From contig JAITPB010000101.1 of assembly GCA_031289625.1 (NCBI GenBank), forward strand, positions 1-23,339: a DNA stretch of 23,339 bases. Direction: 5' to 3'. How positions within the stretch are numbered: position 1 is the first letter of the stretch; each line of letters opens with the position of its first letter. A model generated the notes under the pieces. That model saw only the letters and a program-made list of their open reading frames with translations, did not search any database and was not told the DNA's origin. This document shows, piece by piece, positions 7,416 through 15,880 of this stretch. Position numbers and translations under genes: made by a program. The stretch is from Clostridiales bacterium (GTDB lineage: Bacteria > Bacillota > Clostridia > Lachnospirales > WQUN01).

Positions 7416-8432
7416 ATGCCTGCGGTTATCACGCACTATTTAATGGGGCAAGCCAGTTTGTATCAACTCCAAGACGAATGTCTCCAAAAACAGCTCCTTC
7501 GGCGTCAAGCCGCGTTCAACCTGGGGACGCAGGGGCCGGACGCGCTTTTTTATGCCCCGCTGGATAAAAAATTGAGAGAGCAGGGCCATCACATGCACAG
7601 GCTGGGCATCGGCGGATTTTTTGACGCCTGCCTGCGCTTTATTCACAGACAGCGCGCTGAAGAGGAAAAAAACATCCTGATCAGTTATATGTCCGGATTT
7701 TTATGTCATTACGCACTAGACGCCTGGGCGCATCCGTATGTATACTATCAGACAGGATTCTCTGATGAGTCGGGTGGGCTGCGGGACGATTGCGTCCGCA
7801 GGCACCGTTTTTGGGAAACCACCATTGATTGCGTTTTGGCCCAAAAATTCGGAGACGGAAACGCGTATCTCCTAGACATCAGCCATAAAATCAGCGTACC
7901 GCCGGATGAGCGCCGTTTGATCGGGCAGATGCTGTCCAATTCGATACAAGCCAGCTATGGCTTCGCCAGAACCGCCGCCGCCTATGACGCGGCCATGCGC
8001 AATATAGCGCTGGCGTACTGGCTGTTTCACGATAAAGCGGGCCGCCGCCGGGCCGCCGTCTCGATCTTGGGCAAGCTCATCCGCGATCACGGGGCCACAG
8101 CGGCGCTGATTCATTACGGCCCGGTGGATGAATCCGTAGATTATTTGAATTTGAAGCGCCAAACCTGGCGCGTTCCCTGGGATGATTCCATTGAGCTGAC
8201 TTTTTCTTTTATGGATTTGTTTGAGATCGCGGTGGAGGAGAGCTTGATCTACATCGGCGCGTTTGTCAAAGCTGTCCAGGGAAAGCTGGATCCCAAAATC
8301 GCTTTGCATATCTTAGGGAACAAAAACTTTTCCACGGGGCTGGAAAGTTTTGTGAAATTTCTGTATTATAATAAAGCCTTCGAAAGACAAGCGCCTGAAG
8401 CCTTGGAACAAAGCGTAAATTCAGAAGCGTAA
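7416..8432 (+). CDS. Zinc-dependent phospholipase C family protein
   Basis: 338 residues with the metal-ligand pattern of the zinc-dependent phospholipase C family: the N-terminal PAVITHYLMG, the segment NLGTQGPDALFY, HHMHRLG, and the strong CHYALDAWAHPYVYY. This fits the P1 nuclease/PLC fold in which Trp, His and Asp side chains bind zinc. No signal peptide is visible, unlike secreted clostridial PLC toxins, so this is probably a cytoplasmic protein of the uncharacterised branch common in Firmicutes. Its substrate is unknown. The ATG at 7416 follows AAGGA by about 8 nt. The next gene, dacF-like, starts 42 nt after the stop on the same strand and may be co-transcribed. I see no convincing promoter in 7201-7415 on this strand. 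Confidence 0.8.
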   Translation: MPAVITHYLMGQASLYQLQDECLQKQLLRRQAAFNLGTQGPDALFYAPLDKKLREQGHHMHRLGIGGFFDACLRFIHRQRAEEEKNILISYMSGFLCHYALDAWAHPYVYYQTGFSDESGGLRDDCVRRHRFWETTIDCVLAQKFGDGNAYLLDISHKISVPPDERRLIGQMLSNSIQASYGFARTAAAYDAAMRNIALAYWLFHDKAGRRRAAVSILGKLIRDHGATAALIHYGPVDESVDYLNLKRQTWRVPWDDSIELTFSFMDLFEIAVEESLIYIGAFVKAVQGKLDPKIALHILGNKNFSTGLESFVKFLYYNKAFERQAPEALEQSVNSEA

Positions 8433-8474
8433 ATTGACTTTAGACAGGAAAGGAATAGGAAAGGAACGACGCCC

Positions 8475-9911
8475 ATGCGTAAAAAATGTTTAGCGATGCT
8501 CCTCGCCGCCGCGCTGCTGTGCCATCCCGGCGCGGCCGCTTTCGCGGAGGACGCTTCCGCTCCGCTGCCGTTGACGGCGACGGCGGCAATTTTAGTGGAG
8601 TCGGCGACCGGTAAAGTTCTCTATGCCCAATTGGAAAATCAGCGGGTATACCCGGCCAGCATGACCAAGATATTGACGGCCCTGGTGGTGATGGATTATC
8701 TCCAGCCGGAGGATTTTCTCGTCTTGGGCCCGGAAATCAACGAAGCGCCGCAAGGCTCCAGTATGGCGTATCATCAAGTGGGGGAAACCATTCTCGTGGA
8801 AAATCTGCTGCGCGGCCTGCTGATTCCTTCCGGCAACGAATCCGGCTGCGCCCTGGCGTACGCCGTGGCAAAATCCCTGCGTCAAGGCGAGGATCTGCCT
8901 TATGCGGAGGCTGAACAGCTTTTCTGCGATTTAATGAACGAGAAAGCCCAGGCGCTGGGCGCGGCGGACACGCACTTTACAAACCCGCATGGGTTTCATG
9001 ACGACAATCATTATACCACCGCGAGCGACATGTCGCTGTTCGCGCGGGAGTTTATGGAAAACCCGATCCTGGCCGAAATCGTTTCTGAACCCAAATTTGA
9101 TGGAAACGGCGCGGGCCTTCACCCGCCCGCCGGCGCGGTTACGAAAGTATACAGCAATTGGCAGAACCACAACAAATTGATCATCTATGACGACCCGGAT
9201 TTTTATACATACGCAAATGGCATTAAGACCGGCACGACGCAGGAAGCCGGGGACTGTGTGGCGGCCTCGGCTGAAAAAGACGGCGTGAAACTCATCGCCA
9301 TCATTTGCCAGTCCAAAGAGCCAGGCCGCTGGGTCGACGCCAAAACCCTGTTTGAACACGGCTTCAACCGTTTTCATTTTGAAACCATCCTGCAAGCGGG
9401 CGGCAGCCTGGAAAAAGTCCAATTGGACAGCCCGCGGCTGGGCGAAAGCGATACGATGGACGTGCTGGCCCAAAGCGGCTACACAGACTTTTGCAGTCAG
9501 GACGAATTGCTGCGGATTGAACGCGCGCTGACCTATGACGAGAAATATTTAGCGCCCGCCCCCGCAAAGGCGGACGCGGAGACAGATGTCCCGGCGCCCG
9601 CGCGGATGCGGCTTCCGATCCAAAAAGGCGACGTACTGGGCAAAGCTTCGTTCACGCTCGACGGAAAGACGCTTTTTGAAACAAACCTTCTGGCCGCCGC
9701 GGACGCACAGAAACGAACGCTTCAATCAGACACGCAGTATTATTGGTCGCACTTTAAATCCCAAATCTTTACTGTCAGCGCCCTCCCGTATTGGGTGGGC
9801 GGCTTCGCGGCTCTGCTGGGCCTCGCGGCTTTTCTGGCGTATCGCTCCATCACACGCGCCAGAAGAATGAGAAGAAAACGGAGCGCCTTTCGTCTGCCCA
9901 GAAAATTTTAG
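8475..9911 (+). CDS. dacF: D-alanyl-D-alanine carboxypeptidase (PBP5/DacF type)
   Basis: Low-molecular-weight penicillin-binding protein that removes the terminal D-Ala from peptidoglycan stem peptides outside the membrane. 478 residues. The signal peptide covers about 1-25 (MRKK, hydrophobic stretch, AFAED). Catalytic motifs are SMTK (S62, K65), SGN (119-121) and KTG (251-253). A C-terminal beta domain (about 310-425) is followed by a membrane segment at about 437-455 and a basic tail (RARRMRRKR), so it is anchored at both ends unless the signal is cleaved. The ATG at 8475 has AAAGGA about 10 nt upstream. The name dacF reflects similarity to the sporulation-linked Firmicutes enzymes; dacA or dacB cannot be excluded. 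Confidence 0.92.
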   Translation: MRKKCLAMLLAAALLCHPGAAAFAEDASAPLPLTATAAILVESATGKVLYAQLENQRVYPASMTKILTALVVMDYLQPEDFLVLGPEINEAPQGSSMAYHQVGETILVENLLRGLLIPSGNESGCALAYAVAKSLRQGEDLPYAEAEQLFCDLMNEKAQALGAADTHFTNPHGFHDDNHYTTASDMSLFAREFMENPILAEIVSEPKFDGNGAGLHPPAGAVTKVYSNWQNHNKLIIYDDPDFYTYANGIKTGTTQEAGDCVAASAEKDGVKLIAIICQSKEPGRWVDAKTLFEHGFNRFHFETILQAGGSLEKVQLDSPRLGESDTMDVLAQSGYTDFCSQDELLRIERALTYDEKYLAPAPAKADAETDVPAPARMRLPIQKGDVLGKASFTLDGKTLFETNLLAAADAQKRTLQSDTQYYWSHFKSQIFTVSALPYWVGGFAALLGLAAFLAYRSITRARRMRRKRSAFRLPRKF

Positions 9912-9928
9912 AGAAAAAAGCGATTTTG

Positions 9929-9957
9929 TTGATAATAAAATGCCATTATGCTATAAT
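9929..9957 (+). promoter_or_regulatory. Near-consensus promoter of the mreB operon
   Basis: A -35 TTGATA (9929-9934) and a perfect -10 TATAAT (9952-9957) are separated by 17 bp. Transcription from about 9964 gives a leader of about 140 nt before mreB. Confidence 0.8.
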
Positions 9958-9996
9958 TTGGCAAAGTCAGAGGCTTCACTACAGCCTGTTTTCCCC

Positions 9997-10034
9997 ATGA
10001 ACGCCGCGGATGCGTCCGCGTCCGCGGCGTTCAT
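9997..10034 (+). promoter_or_regulatory. Strong hairpin in the mreB leader with an alternative fold
   Basis: A perfect 14-bp inverted repeat, ATGAACGCCGCGGA (9997-10010) and its complement (10021-10034), encloses a 10-nt loop. The 3' half of the loop can instead pair with the 5' arm: CGCGGA (10005-10010) with TCCGCG (10015-10020). The two structures are mutually exclusive. No T-run follows on either strand, so it is not a standard terminator. It lies between the promoter and the mreB start. Confidence 0.65.
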
Positions 10035-10105
10035 AAAATTACGATCTAAAAAAAGAAAAATCCGGCAATAATCTACCAAAGAGTACCGGAGAGGAGAAGT
10101 ATGCT

Positions 10106-11143
10106 TTGAGTATGTTTTCAAGAGATTTGGGCATTGACCTGGGTACGGCAAATACGTTGGTCTTTATGAAAAACAAAGGCATTATTGTAAACGAGCCGTC
10201 CGTGGTGGCCATCAATACCAGGTCAAGGGAAATCCTAGCGGTTGGGGATGAGGCAAAGCAGATGATTGGCCGCACACCGGGCAACATCATCGCGATCCGT
10301 CCGATGAAAGATGGCGTGATAGCCGATTTTGAAACGACGCAGGCCATGCTCAGGTATTTTATTGAAAAAGCCTCCCCACGCCGTTTTTTCCTCTCCCGTC
10401 CCCGGGTGGTAGTGGGCGTGCCTTCCGGCGTTACGGAAGTGGAAAAGCGCGCGGTGATTGAAGCGACCATCGCCGCCGGCGCCAGGGAGCGGGACGCTTT
10501 CCTGATTGAGGAGCCCATGGCGGCCTCGATTGGCGCGGGGCTGCCCGTGGAAGAGCCGACGGGCAGCATGGTGGTTGACATAGGCGGCGGTACCAGCGAA
10601 GTGGCCGTAATTTCCCTGGGAGGTATCGTGACCAGCAAATCTCTTCGTGTGGCGGGAGACGCGCTTGACGAACATATCATTAATTACATCAAAAAAGAAT
10701 TCAGTTTAGCCATTGGCGACAGGACGGCGGAAGACATCAAAATTTCTATCGGGTGCGTGTTCAATCCGAATCCAGAAATAGAAAAAGAAATCCGCGGCCG
10801 GGATCTGATCACCGGTCTGCCGAAAACAGTGACCGTCACGGCGAGGCAAGTCCGCGACGCCATTGCCGAACCGGTTTCCTCCATCGTGGACGCCATTAAA
10901 TCCACGCTGGAAAAAACGCCGCCTGAGCTGGCTTCCGACATTATGGAAAGCGGTATTGTACTGACAGGCGGCGGCGCGATGCTCGGGGGCCTGGACGCGC
11001 TCATCAACCATGAAACGGGTATGCCTGTGAGCATCGCGAATGAATCGCTCAATTGCGTGGCGCTGGGCACCGGCCTGGTGCTCGGGCATATTCAGACGCT
11101 CAGAAACGTGTTGATTTCACCGCGCTCCCTGAAAATGAGATAA
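10106..11143 (+). CDS. mreB: Rod shape-determining protein MreB
   Basis: Bacterial actin that forms membrane-associated filaments guiding the elongasome; 345 residues, the normal length. The ATPase motifs are GIDLGTANTLVF near the start, DIGGGTSEVAVISLGG in the middle and GIVLTGGGAMLGGLD near the end. The start is uncertain: TTG at 10106 is 9 nt from AGGAG and gives MSMFSRDLG; ATG at 10112 gives the usual MFSRDLG but is 15 nt away. An out-of-frame ATG CTT TGA at 10101-10109 overlaps the TTG. First gene of mreBCD-mrdA-minCDE-rodA-mgsA. A second paralogue starts at 246 on the minus strand. Confidence 0.95.
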   Translation: MSMFSRDLGIDLGTANTLVFMKNKGIIVNEPSVVAINTRSREILAVGDEAKQMIGRTPGNIIAIRPMKDGVIADFETTQAMLRYFIEKASPRRFFLSRPRVVVGVPSGVTEVEKRAVIEATIAAGARERDAFLIEEPMAASIGAGLPVEEPTGSMVVDIGGGTSEVAVISLGGIVTSKSLRVAGDALDEHIINYIKKEFSLAIGDRTAEDIKISIGCVFNPNPEIEKEIRGRDLITGLPKTVTVTARQVRDAIAEPVSSIVDAIKSTLEKTPPELASDIMESGIVLTGGGAMLGGLDALINHETGMPVSIANESLNCVALGTGLVLGHIQTLRNVLISPRSLKMR

Positions 11144-11160
11144 AGATAAGGAGATCAAGA

Positions 11161-12027
11161 TTGGAATTCTTATCAAAGCACAAAAAAATCTTTATCACCG
11201 GCATGACGCTTCTATGCCTGATCATGATCGCGCTGACAGCCAACAACCGGCTGAACCTGTCTTTTTTGCAAAATACGCTGGGCTTTGTGATTACGCCTGT
11301 TCAGAGCGCGCTGTCCTCCGTGGGGCAATGGGCGCGGGAAAGAGTGGAGTTTTTGACGCGCATGAACGAACTGCAGGCGGAAGTGAAACGGCTGCAGGAA
11401 GAAAACGCGGTTTTGCAGGCGGAGAACCTGAGGCTGGAACTGAAAGACCGGGAAAATGAAACGCTGTCGGAACTGCTGGATATCAAACGCCAGTATGAGG
11501 CGTATCCCACCACCGGCGCGAAAATCATCGCCAAAGACCCTACCGAGTGGTATGATGCGTACACCATCAACAAAGGGACGAAAGACGGCTTGAAAGTCAA
11601 CCTGGCGGCGCTGGCGCCGGGAGGCCTCATGGGGCTGATCGTAGAATGTCATTATGACTATTCCATCGTCGTCTCCGTCATTGACGATCGCTCCGTCATC
11701 GCGGCGAAATCTGTCCGCTCGGAAAATTTAGGCTTTGTCAAAGGCGACAGCACGCTGATGCGGGAAGGGCTTTGCCAGATGGAAATCATCGACATACACG
11801 CGCAGATTGCGCAGGGCGATGAAATCGTCACTTCGCCGATGAGTTCTTATTATCCCGCTGGCATTCTGATTGGCGTTGTCAAAGATATTATACCGGATCC
11901 AAACGGCCTTACCAAACACGCCGTGATTCAGCCCGCCGTATCTCTGAACAATCTGGAAAACGTCCTGATTGTCACAGATCGCTCTGCAACGGAAGACGCG
12001 CCTTCAAATGAGCCAGAGAGAGGTTGA
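11161..12027 (+). CDS. mreC: Rod shape-determining protein MreC
   Basis: Membrane-anchored scaffold that links the MreB filament to PBP2 and RodA outside the membrane. 288 residues. A short cytoplasmic N-terminus (EFLSKHKK) precedes one membrane helix, then a coiled coil (about 60-105, with ELQAEVKRLQEENAVLQAEN) and the MreC beta domain, with the block AKDPTEWYDAYTINKGTKDG. The TTG start at 11161 follows AAGGAG by 7 nt; the frame is open upstream into mreB but has no similarity there. The 3' end touches mreD. Confidence 0.93.
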   Translation: MEFLSKHKKIFITGMTLLCLIMIALTANNRLNLSFLQNTLGFVITPVQSALSSVGQWARERVEFLTRMNELQAEVKRLQEENAVLQAENLRLELKDRENETLSELLDIKRQYEAYPTTGAKIIAKDPTEWYDAYTINKGTKDGLKVNLAALAPGGLMGLIVECHYDYSIVVSVIDDRSVIAAKSVRSENLGFVKGDSTLMREGLCQMEIIDIHAQIAQGDEIVTSPMSSYYPAGILIGVVKDIIPDPNGLTKHAVIQPAVSLNNLENVLIVTDRSATEDAPSNEPERG

Positions 12028-12032
12028 CGCTT

Positions 12033-12548
12033 GTGCCGCGCGTATTCGTGATGACACTGATGCTGCTGATCAATTTTGTACTGCAGTCCACGCTCTTTCA
12101 ATACATATCTATCCTGAGCGTCAAGCCCAACACGGCTTTGATACTGATTGTCAGCTACAGCATTTTAAGGGGCGACGTGGAAGGCGCCATCGTGGGCTTT
12201 TTGGCCGGGCTTTTGCAGGATCTGTTTTTCGGCTCTTACACCGGGCTGAACGCGATGCTGTATCTGCTGATCGGCTATTTTTGCGGAAAACCGTTTAAAG
12301 ATTTTTACCGGGAAAATTCTCTCCTGCCGCTGGGGCTGGTCGCCGCGAGTTTCCTTTTTTATCAGTTTGGCGTTTACTTCGGCAATTTTCTGTTCCGCGG
12401 AAAAATCGATTTCACTTTTTATTTAGGCGCCATCATCATCCCGGGCGGCGTCTATACGCTCATCTTATCTATACCCTTCTACAGTTTTTTGTACGCCGTC
12501 AACACCCGCTTAGAGCAATATGAAAAAACAAGACGAAAGCTATTTTAA
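12033..12548 (+). CDS. mreD: Rod shape-determining protein MreD
   Basis: Integral membrane partner of MreC in the elongasome; 171 residues with about five or six hydrophobic segments. The family-typical segment GDVEGAIVGFLAGLLQDLFF, followed by GLNAMLYLLIGYF, is present. The GTG at 12033 is favoured because AGAGAGG ends 9 nt upstream; a TTG at 12024 overlapping the mreC stop is in frame but too close to that site. Gene order mreB-mreC-mreD supports the call. Confidence 0.9.
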   Translation: MPRVFVMTLMLLINFVLQSTLFQYISILSVKPNTALILIVSYSILRGDVEGAIVGFLAGLLQDLFFGSYTGLNAMLYLLIGYFCGKPFKDFYRENSLLPLGLVAASFLFYQFGVYFGNFLFRGKIDFTFYLGAIIIPGGVYTLILSIPFYSFLYAVNTRLEQYEKTRRKLF

Positions 12549-12569
12549 ATACGAAAGAAAGTGAGATGT

Positions 12570-15107
12570 GTGAACGAGGACAATTTCCTCAAACGGGTGA
12601 TTCAGTTTATTACCAACCGCTGTCTCATTCTGTTTATTGTGATCGCCCTGTCTTTTTACCTGCTGCTCTCCAGGCTTTTTTACCTGCAAATCGTAAAAGG
12701 CTCCGATTACAGCAAAGCCCAGGCTGTTACCAGGACGCAGCCGGTATCCATTCCCGCGTCGCGCGGCAATATCTACGACAGGCTCGGCCGGCCGCTCGCC
12801 ATAAACAATTCTTCGTACACCATTGAAATGGATCCCAGCGTCGTCTCCATCAATTCCTATAACCTCTACGATCTCGTTAATCTGCTGGAAGAAAACGGCG
12901 AAACTATTGTAGATACTTTTCCCATCAGCCGGGAAGAGCCCTATTACTTTAATACCGCCGGTTCCGGCGTCACGGAAGAGCAGTGGAAAAAGGACATGGA
13001 TTTTACCGGCGAAGAAGCCGGCTTAACGGCGCGGGAAAGTTTTGACAAACTGCGGGAGAAATTTTTTGTTGAACCGTGGCTGCCTGACAGTGAGGCGCGA
13101 AAAATATTGAACTTATGCGCGATGCTCTACCGGGAGCGCTACCGGTCCTGGAATTCTATTACCATCGCGTACGACGTAAAGCCGGAGACCATCGCCGCGA
13201 TTGAAGAAGATAACGGCAAATTTGAAGGCATAAGCGCCGACGTCCGGCCGCTGCGCTATTATCCCGAAGGCAAATATTTTTCTCTTTTGCTGGGATACAT
13301 CGCTAAAATCACGGAAGACGAACTGAACGACGACCCCGAAGGGTTTTATTCCAACACGGATCTCGTCGGCCGGTCCGGGCTTGAATCGTCATTGGAAACT
13401 TTGCTGCGCGGCGAGCGCGGTTCCTACAACGTGGAAATCACCGCCGCCAAAAAAGTGATCCGGCGGCTTCCCGATCAGGTCAACGCCATACAAGGGAACA
13501 ACGTCTATCTGACCATTGATAAGGATCTGCAAAAGAGTTCCTATGACATTTTAGAAGAAATGCTCAAGACAGCGTTGATCAATGAACTTCAAGGGAAAGG
13601 AGGCGCCCAAAACCCCATCACGCTGAAAAAATTCTTCCGCTCCCTGGCGGAAGGCAATGTTTTAAATATCCGGCGGATCATGGAAATGCCGGAAGAAAGC
13701 GAAGGCAGCCCGTCCCTGACTCTCCGGCGGTATGTGCTGAACGTCAATCCTGACGCCAGTTGGGCCAGCGAAAATGACGGCATACCGGAAATCCGAGAGA
13801 TCCTCAGCAAGGGCGTTGACGACGGCACCGTTACGCCGCAGCAAATCCTGCTCGTCATGCTGGAGCAGGGCGTCATCTCCGGCGATGAACAGTACGCGAA
13901 CGATATCGCCAGAGGCCGCGTCCGTCCGCTCACGGTGATTCTGAACAAACTGGAATCCGGTGAAATCACGCCGCAGATGACCAACCTCGACCCATGTTCC
14001 GGTTCCATCGTCGTACTGGACGTCAAAAGCGGGGACGTTTTGGCGGCTGTGGGATATCCCTCTTACGACAACAATAAACTGGTCAACAATTTGGATTACG
14101 AGTATTTTGTCAAACAGCTCGGCGATCCGACCGGCCCGCTGACCAACCGGCCTTTTTTGGAAAGAAGAGCGCCGGGCTCCACGCTGAAAATGATCACCGC
14201 CATCGCCGCCTTGGAAAAAGGCGCGCTGAAACCAACGGAAAGAATTTATGATCAGCATACCTTTACCAGCGCGGGGCAGCCCTATCTAAGCTGCTGGTCC
14301 GCGATCAGCCACGGCAGCCTCAATGTATCCCAGGCGCTGGAAGTTTCCTGCAATTATTTTTTCTGTGAGGCGGCGTACCGGCTCGGCAACGCCAAAAACG
14401 GAAATAAGCTGGACAGCATTGGGGCTTTAAACGAGTATATGGCTTATTTTGGCCTCAACAGCGAGACCGGCGCTGAAATCGGCGAATACAGGCCCATCAT
14501 GTCTTCGCCGGATTTTAAGGACAGCAAAAAACGTCAGTCCAACCCGGACGCCTCTTTATTTGAAAGGGATTGGTACGACGGCGACACTGTGCAGTCCGCC
14601 ATTGGGCAAGGCTTTAACAGCTTTACCGCGGCGCACATGGCCAAATATTTTATGACGCTCGCCACGCACGGGGTTCGTTATCAGCTGCATTTAGTAGACA
14701 ACGCGCGCACGGCAGACGGATCACTGATACAGAAAACACAGCCTGAAATAGAGGAATCACAGCTGGAAATCAAAGAGTCTACCTGGGATGCCGTCTACAA
14801 AGGGATGCTCTTGGTTACAGAAGGGGCGAAGGGCACAGGCGCCGGCACCTTTAGAGGCTTTCCCATCCGCCTGGCCGGCAAAACGGGAACCGCGCAGGAA
14901 ATCACCAACCGGAACGATCACTCCTCTTTCGGCGCGTTCGCGCCGTATGAAGATCCGCGGATTGCTATTTACGTATCCATACCGTTTGGAGACACAAAAG
15001 CCATGCCCGCCTTGGCCAGCCAGATCGCGCGCAGGGTTATGGAAACCTATTTTCAAACAGACATAGACCCTCAATACCCGGCATCGGAAAACGCGCTGAT
15101 ACAATAA
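12570..15107 (+). CDS. mrdA: Penicillin-binding protein 2, elongation transpeptidase
   Basis: Class B PBP that cross-links peptidoglycan during lateral-wall growth as partner of RodA. About 845 residues. A short cytoplasmic N-terminus and one membrane anchor (RCLILFIVIALSFYLLLS) precede the PBP dimerisation domain (ASRGNIYDRLGRPLA) and the transpeptidase domain. Active-site motifs are STLK (S537, K540), SCN (593-595) and KTG (771-773, GKTGTAQEI). Roughly 150 extra residues sit just before the transpeptidase motifs (about 345-475), as in other long clostridial PBP2 proteins. The GTG at 12570 follows a weak AAAGTGAG; the in-frame GTG at 12561 would add three residues. Downstream of mreD by 21 nt. 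Confidence 0.93.
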   Translation: MNEDNFLKRVIQFITNRCLILFIVIALSFYLLLSRLFYLQIVKGSDYSKAQAVTRTQPVSIPASRGNIYDRLGRPLAINNSSYTIEMDPSVVSINSYNLYDLVNLLEENGETIVDTFPISREEPYYFNTAGSGVTEEQWKKDMDFTGEEAGLTARESFDKLREKFFVEPWLPDSEARKILNLCAMLYRERYRSWNSITIAYDVKPETIAAIEEDNGKFEGISADVRPLRYYPEGKYFSLLLGYIAKITEDELNDDPEGFYSNTDLVGRSGLESSLETLLRGERGSYNVEITAAKKVIRRLPDQVNAIQGNNVYLTIDKDLQKSSYDILEEMLKTALINELQGKGGAQNPITLKKFFRSLAEGNVLNIRRIMEMPEESEGSPSLTLRRYVLNVNPDASWASENDGIPEIREILSKGVDDGTVTPQQILLVMLEQGVISGDEQYANDIARGRVRPLTVILNKLESGEITPQMTNLDPCSGSIVVLDVKSGDVLAAVGYPSYDNNKLVNNLDYEYFVKQLGDPTGPLTNRPFLERRAPGSTLKMITAIAALEKGALKPTERIYDQHTFTSAGQPYLSCWSAISHGSLNVSQALEVSCNYFFCEAAYRLGNAKNGNKLDSIGALNEYMAYFGLNSETGAEIGEYRPIMSSPDFKDSKKRQSNPDASLFERDWYDGDTVQSAIGQGFNSFTAAHMAKYFMTLATHGVRYQLHLVDNARTADGSLIQKTQPEIEESQLEIKESTWDAVYKGMLLVTEGAKGTGAGTFRGFPIRLAGKTGTAQEITNRNDHSSFGAFAPYEDPRIAIYVSIPFGDTKAMPALASQIARRVMETYFQTDIDPQYPASENALIQ

Positions 15108-15132
15108 AATAAAACCTAAGATAAAGCCTGAA

Positions 15133-15175
15133 CGGCGCGTAATGCATCTGGATGAAATCCGCGGGTTACGCGCCG
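15133..15175 (+). promoter_or_regulatory. Two-tier hairpin between mrdA and minC
   Basis: CGGCGCGTAA (15133-15142) pairs with TTACGCGCCG (15166-15175), a perfect 10-bp outer stem. Its 23-nt interior contains a second stem, GGAT (15150-15153) with ATCC (15157-15160). No T-run follows, so simple termination is unlikely; an mRNA processing or translation-control element ahead of minC is possible. Confidence 0.5.
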
Positions 15176-15194
15176 CATATAAGCGGGGGATGAT

Positions 15195-15857
15195 ATGCAG
15201 GACGAAAACTTAGTCGTGTTTAAAGGCGCCAAAAACGGAATCAACGTATGGCTGGACGAACAGGCGGACTTTAACGCGCTGAAAAAAACATTGCGCTTGA
15301 AAACATTAGAAGCCAAAAATTTTTTTGAGGACGCGGAAGCGGCGATTACCTTTTCCGGCCGCAATATCGACAAATCGGAAGAATCAGAACTGCTGAATAT
15401 TATTTTCAGCGAATCGAATTTGAACATATCCATTGTCGAGGTGGAACCCGCGGAGGATCCGGAAGAACCGCGCGCACACCGCATGGGGCTGGCTCCGGCG
15501 GTGGCGCTGGACAAAAACGAACAGCTCACTTTTTTTTATGAAGGGGCGCTTCGCAACGGCCAATCCATCCGATACGACGGAAGCGTGGTTGTGCTGGGCG
15601 ACGCGAACCCCGGCAGCGAAATCATCGCCAAAGGCAGCGTCATTGTACTGGGCGCGCTGAAAGGGCTGGTGCACGCGGGCTGCACGGGGGACGCCTCCAG
15701 CTATATCTGCGCGTTGCGCATGACGCCGACGCAGTTGCGCATTTGCGATATCATCACATACATTCCAGAAGAAAAAAAAAGCAAGAATAAAAACACGCCG
15801 TCTTATGCTTATATACAAGAGGGGCTTATTTACATCGCGCCGCTCTTGAATGGGTAG
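15195..15857 (+). CDS. minC: Septum site-determining protein MinC
   Basis: FtsZ-polymerisation inhibitor that, with MinD, keeps division septa away from the cell poles; 220 residues, typical. The N-terminal domain includes KGAKNGINVWLDEQADFNAL. The C-terminal beta-helix domain carries the signature GQSIRYDGSVVVLGDANPGS followed by EIIAKGSVIVLGALKGLVHAG. The ATG at 15195 has a G-rich GGGGGA just upstream, with an unusually short spacing. Followed by minD after 23 nt. Confidence 0.93.
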   Translation: MQDENLVVFKGAKNGINVWLDEQADFNALKKTLRLKTLEAKNFFEDAEAAITFSGRNIDKSEESELLNIIFSESNLNISIVEVEPAEDPEEPRAHRMGLAPAVALDKNEQLTFFYEGALRNGQSIRYDGSVVVLGDANPGSEIIAKGSVIVLGALKGLVHAGCTGDASSYICALRMTPTQLRICDIITYIPEEKKSKNKNTPSYAYIQEGLIYIAPLLNG

Positions 15858-15880
15858 ACGAACCAGGAGGAAGAGGATTC

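Noticed and set aside
9997..10034. Rho-independent terminator of dacF
   Set aside because: The stem is strong but no T-run follows on either strand, and it lies downstream of the mreB promoter.
9997..10074. 25-codon leader ORF starting at the hairpin ATG
   Set aside because: There is no ribosome site before the ATG, and the start codon is buried in the stem.
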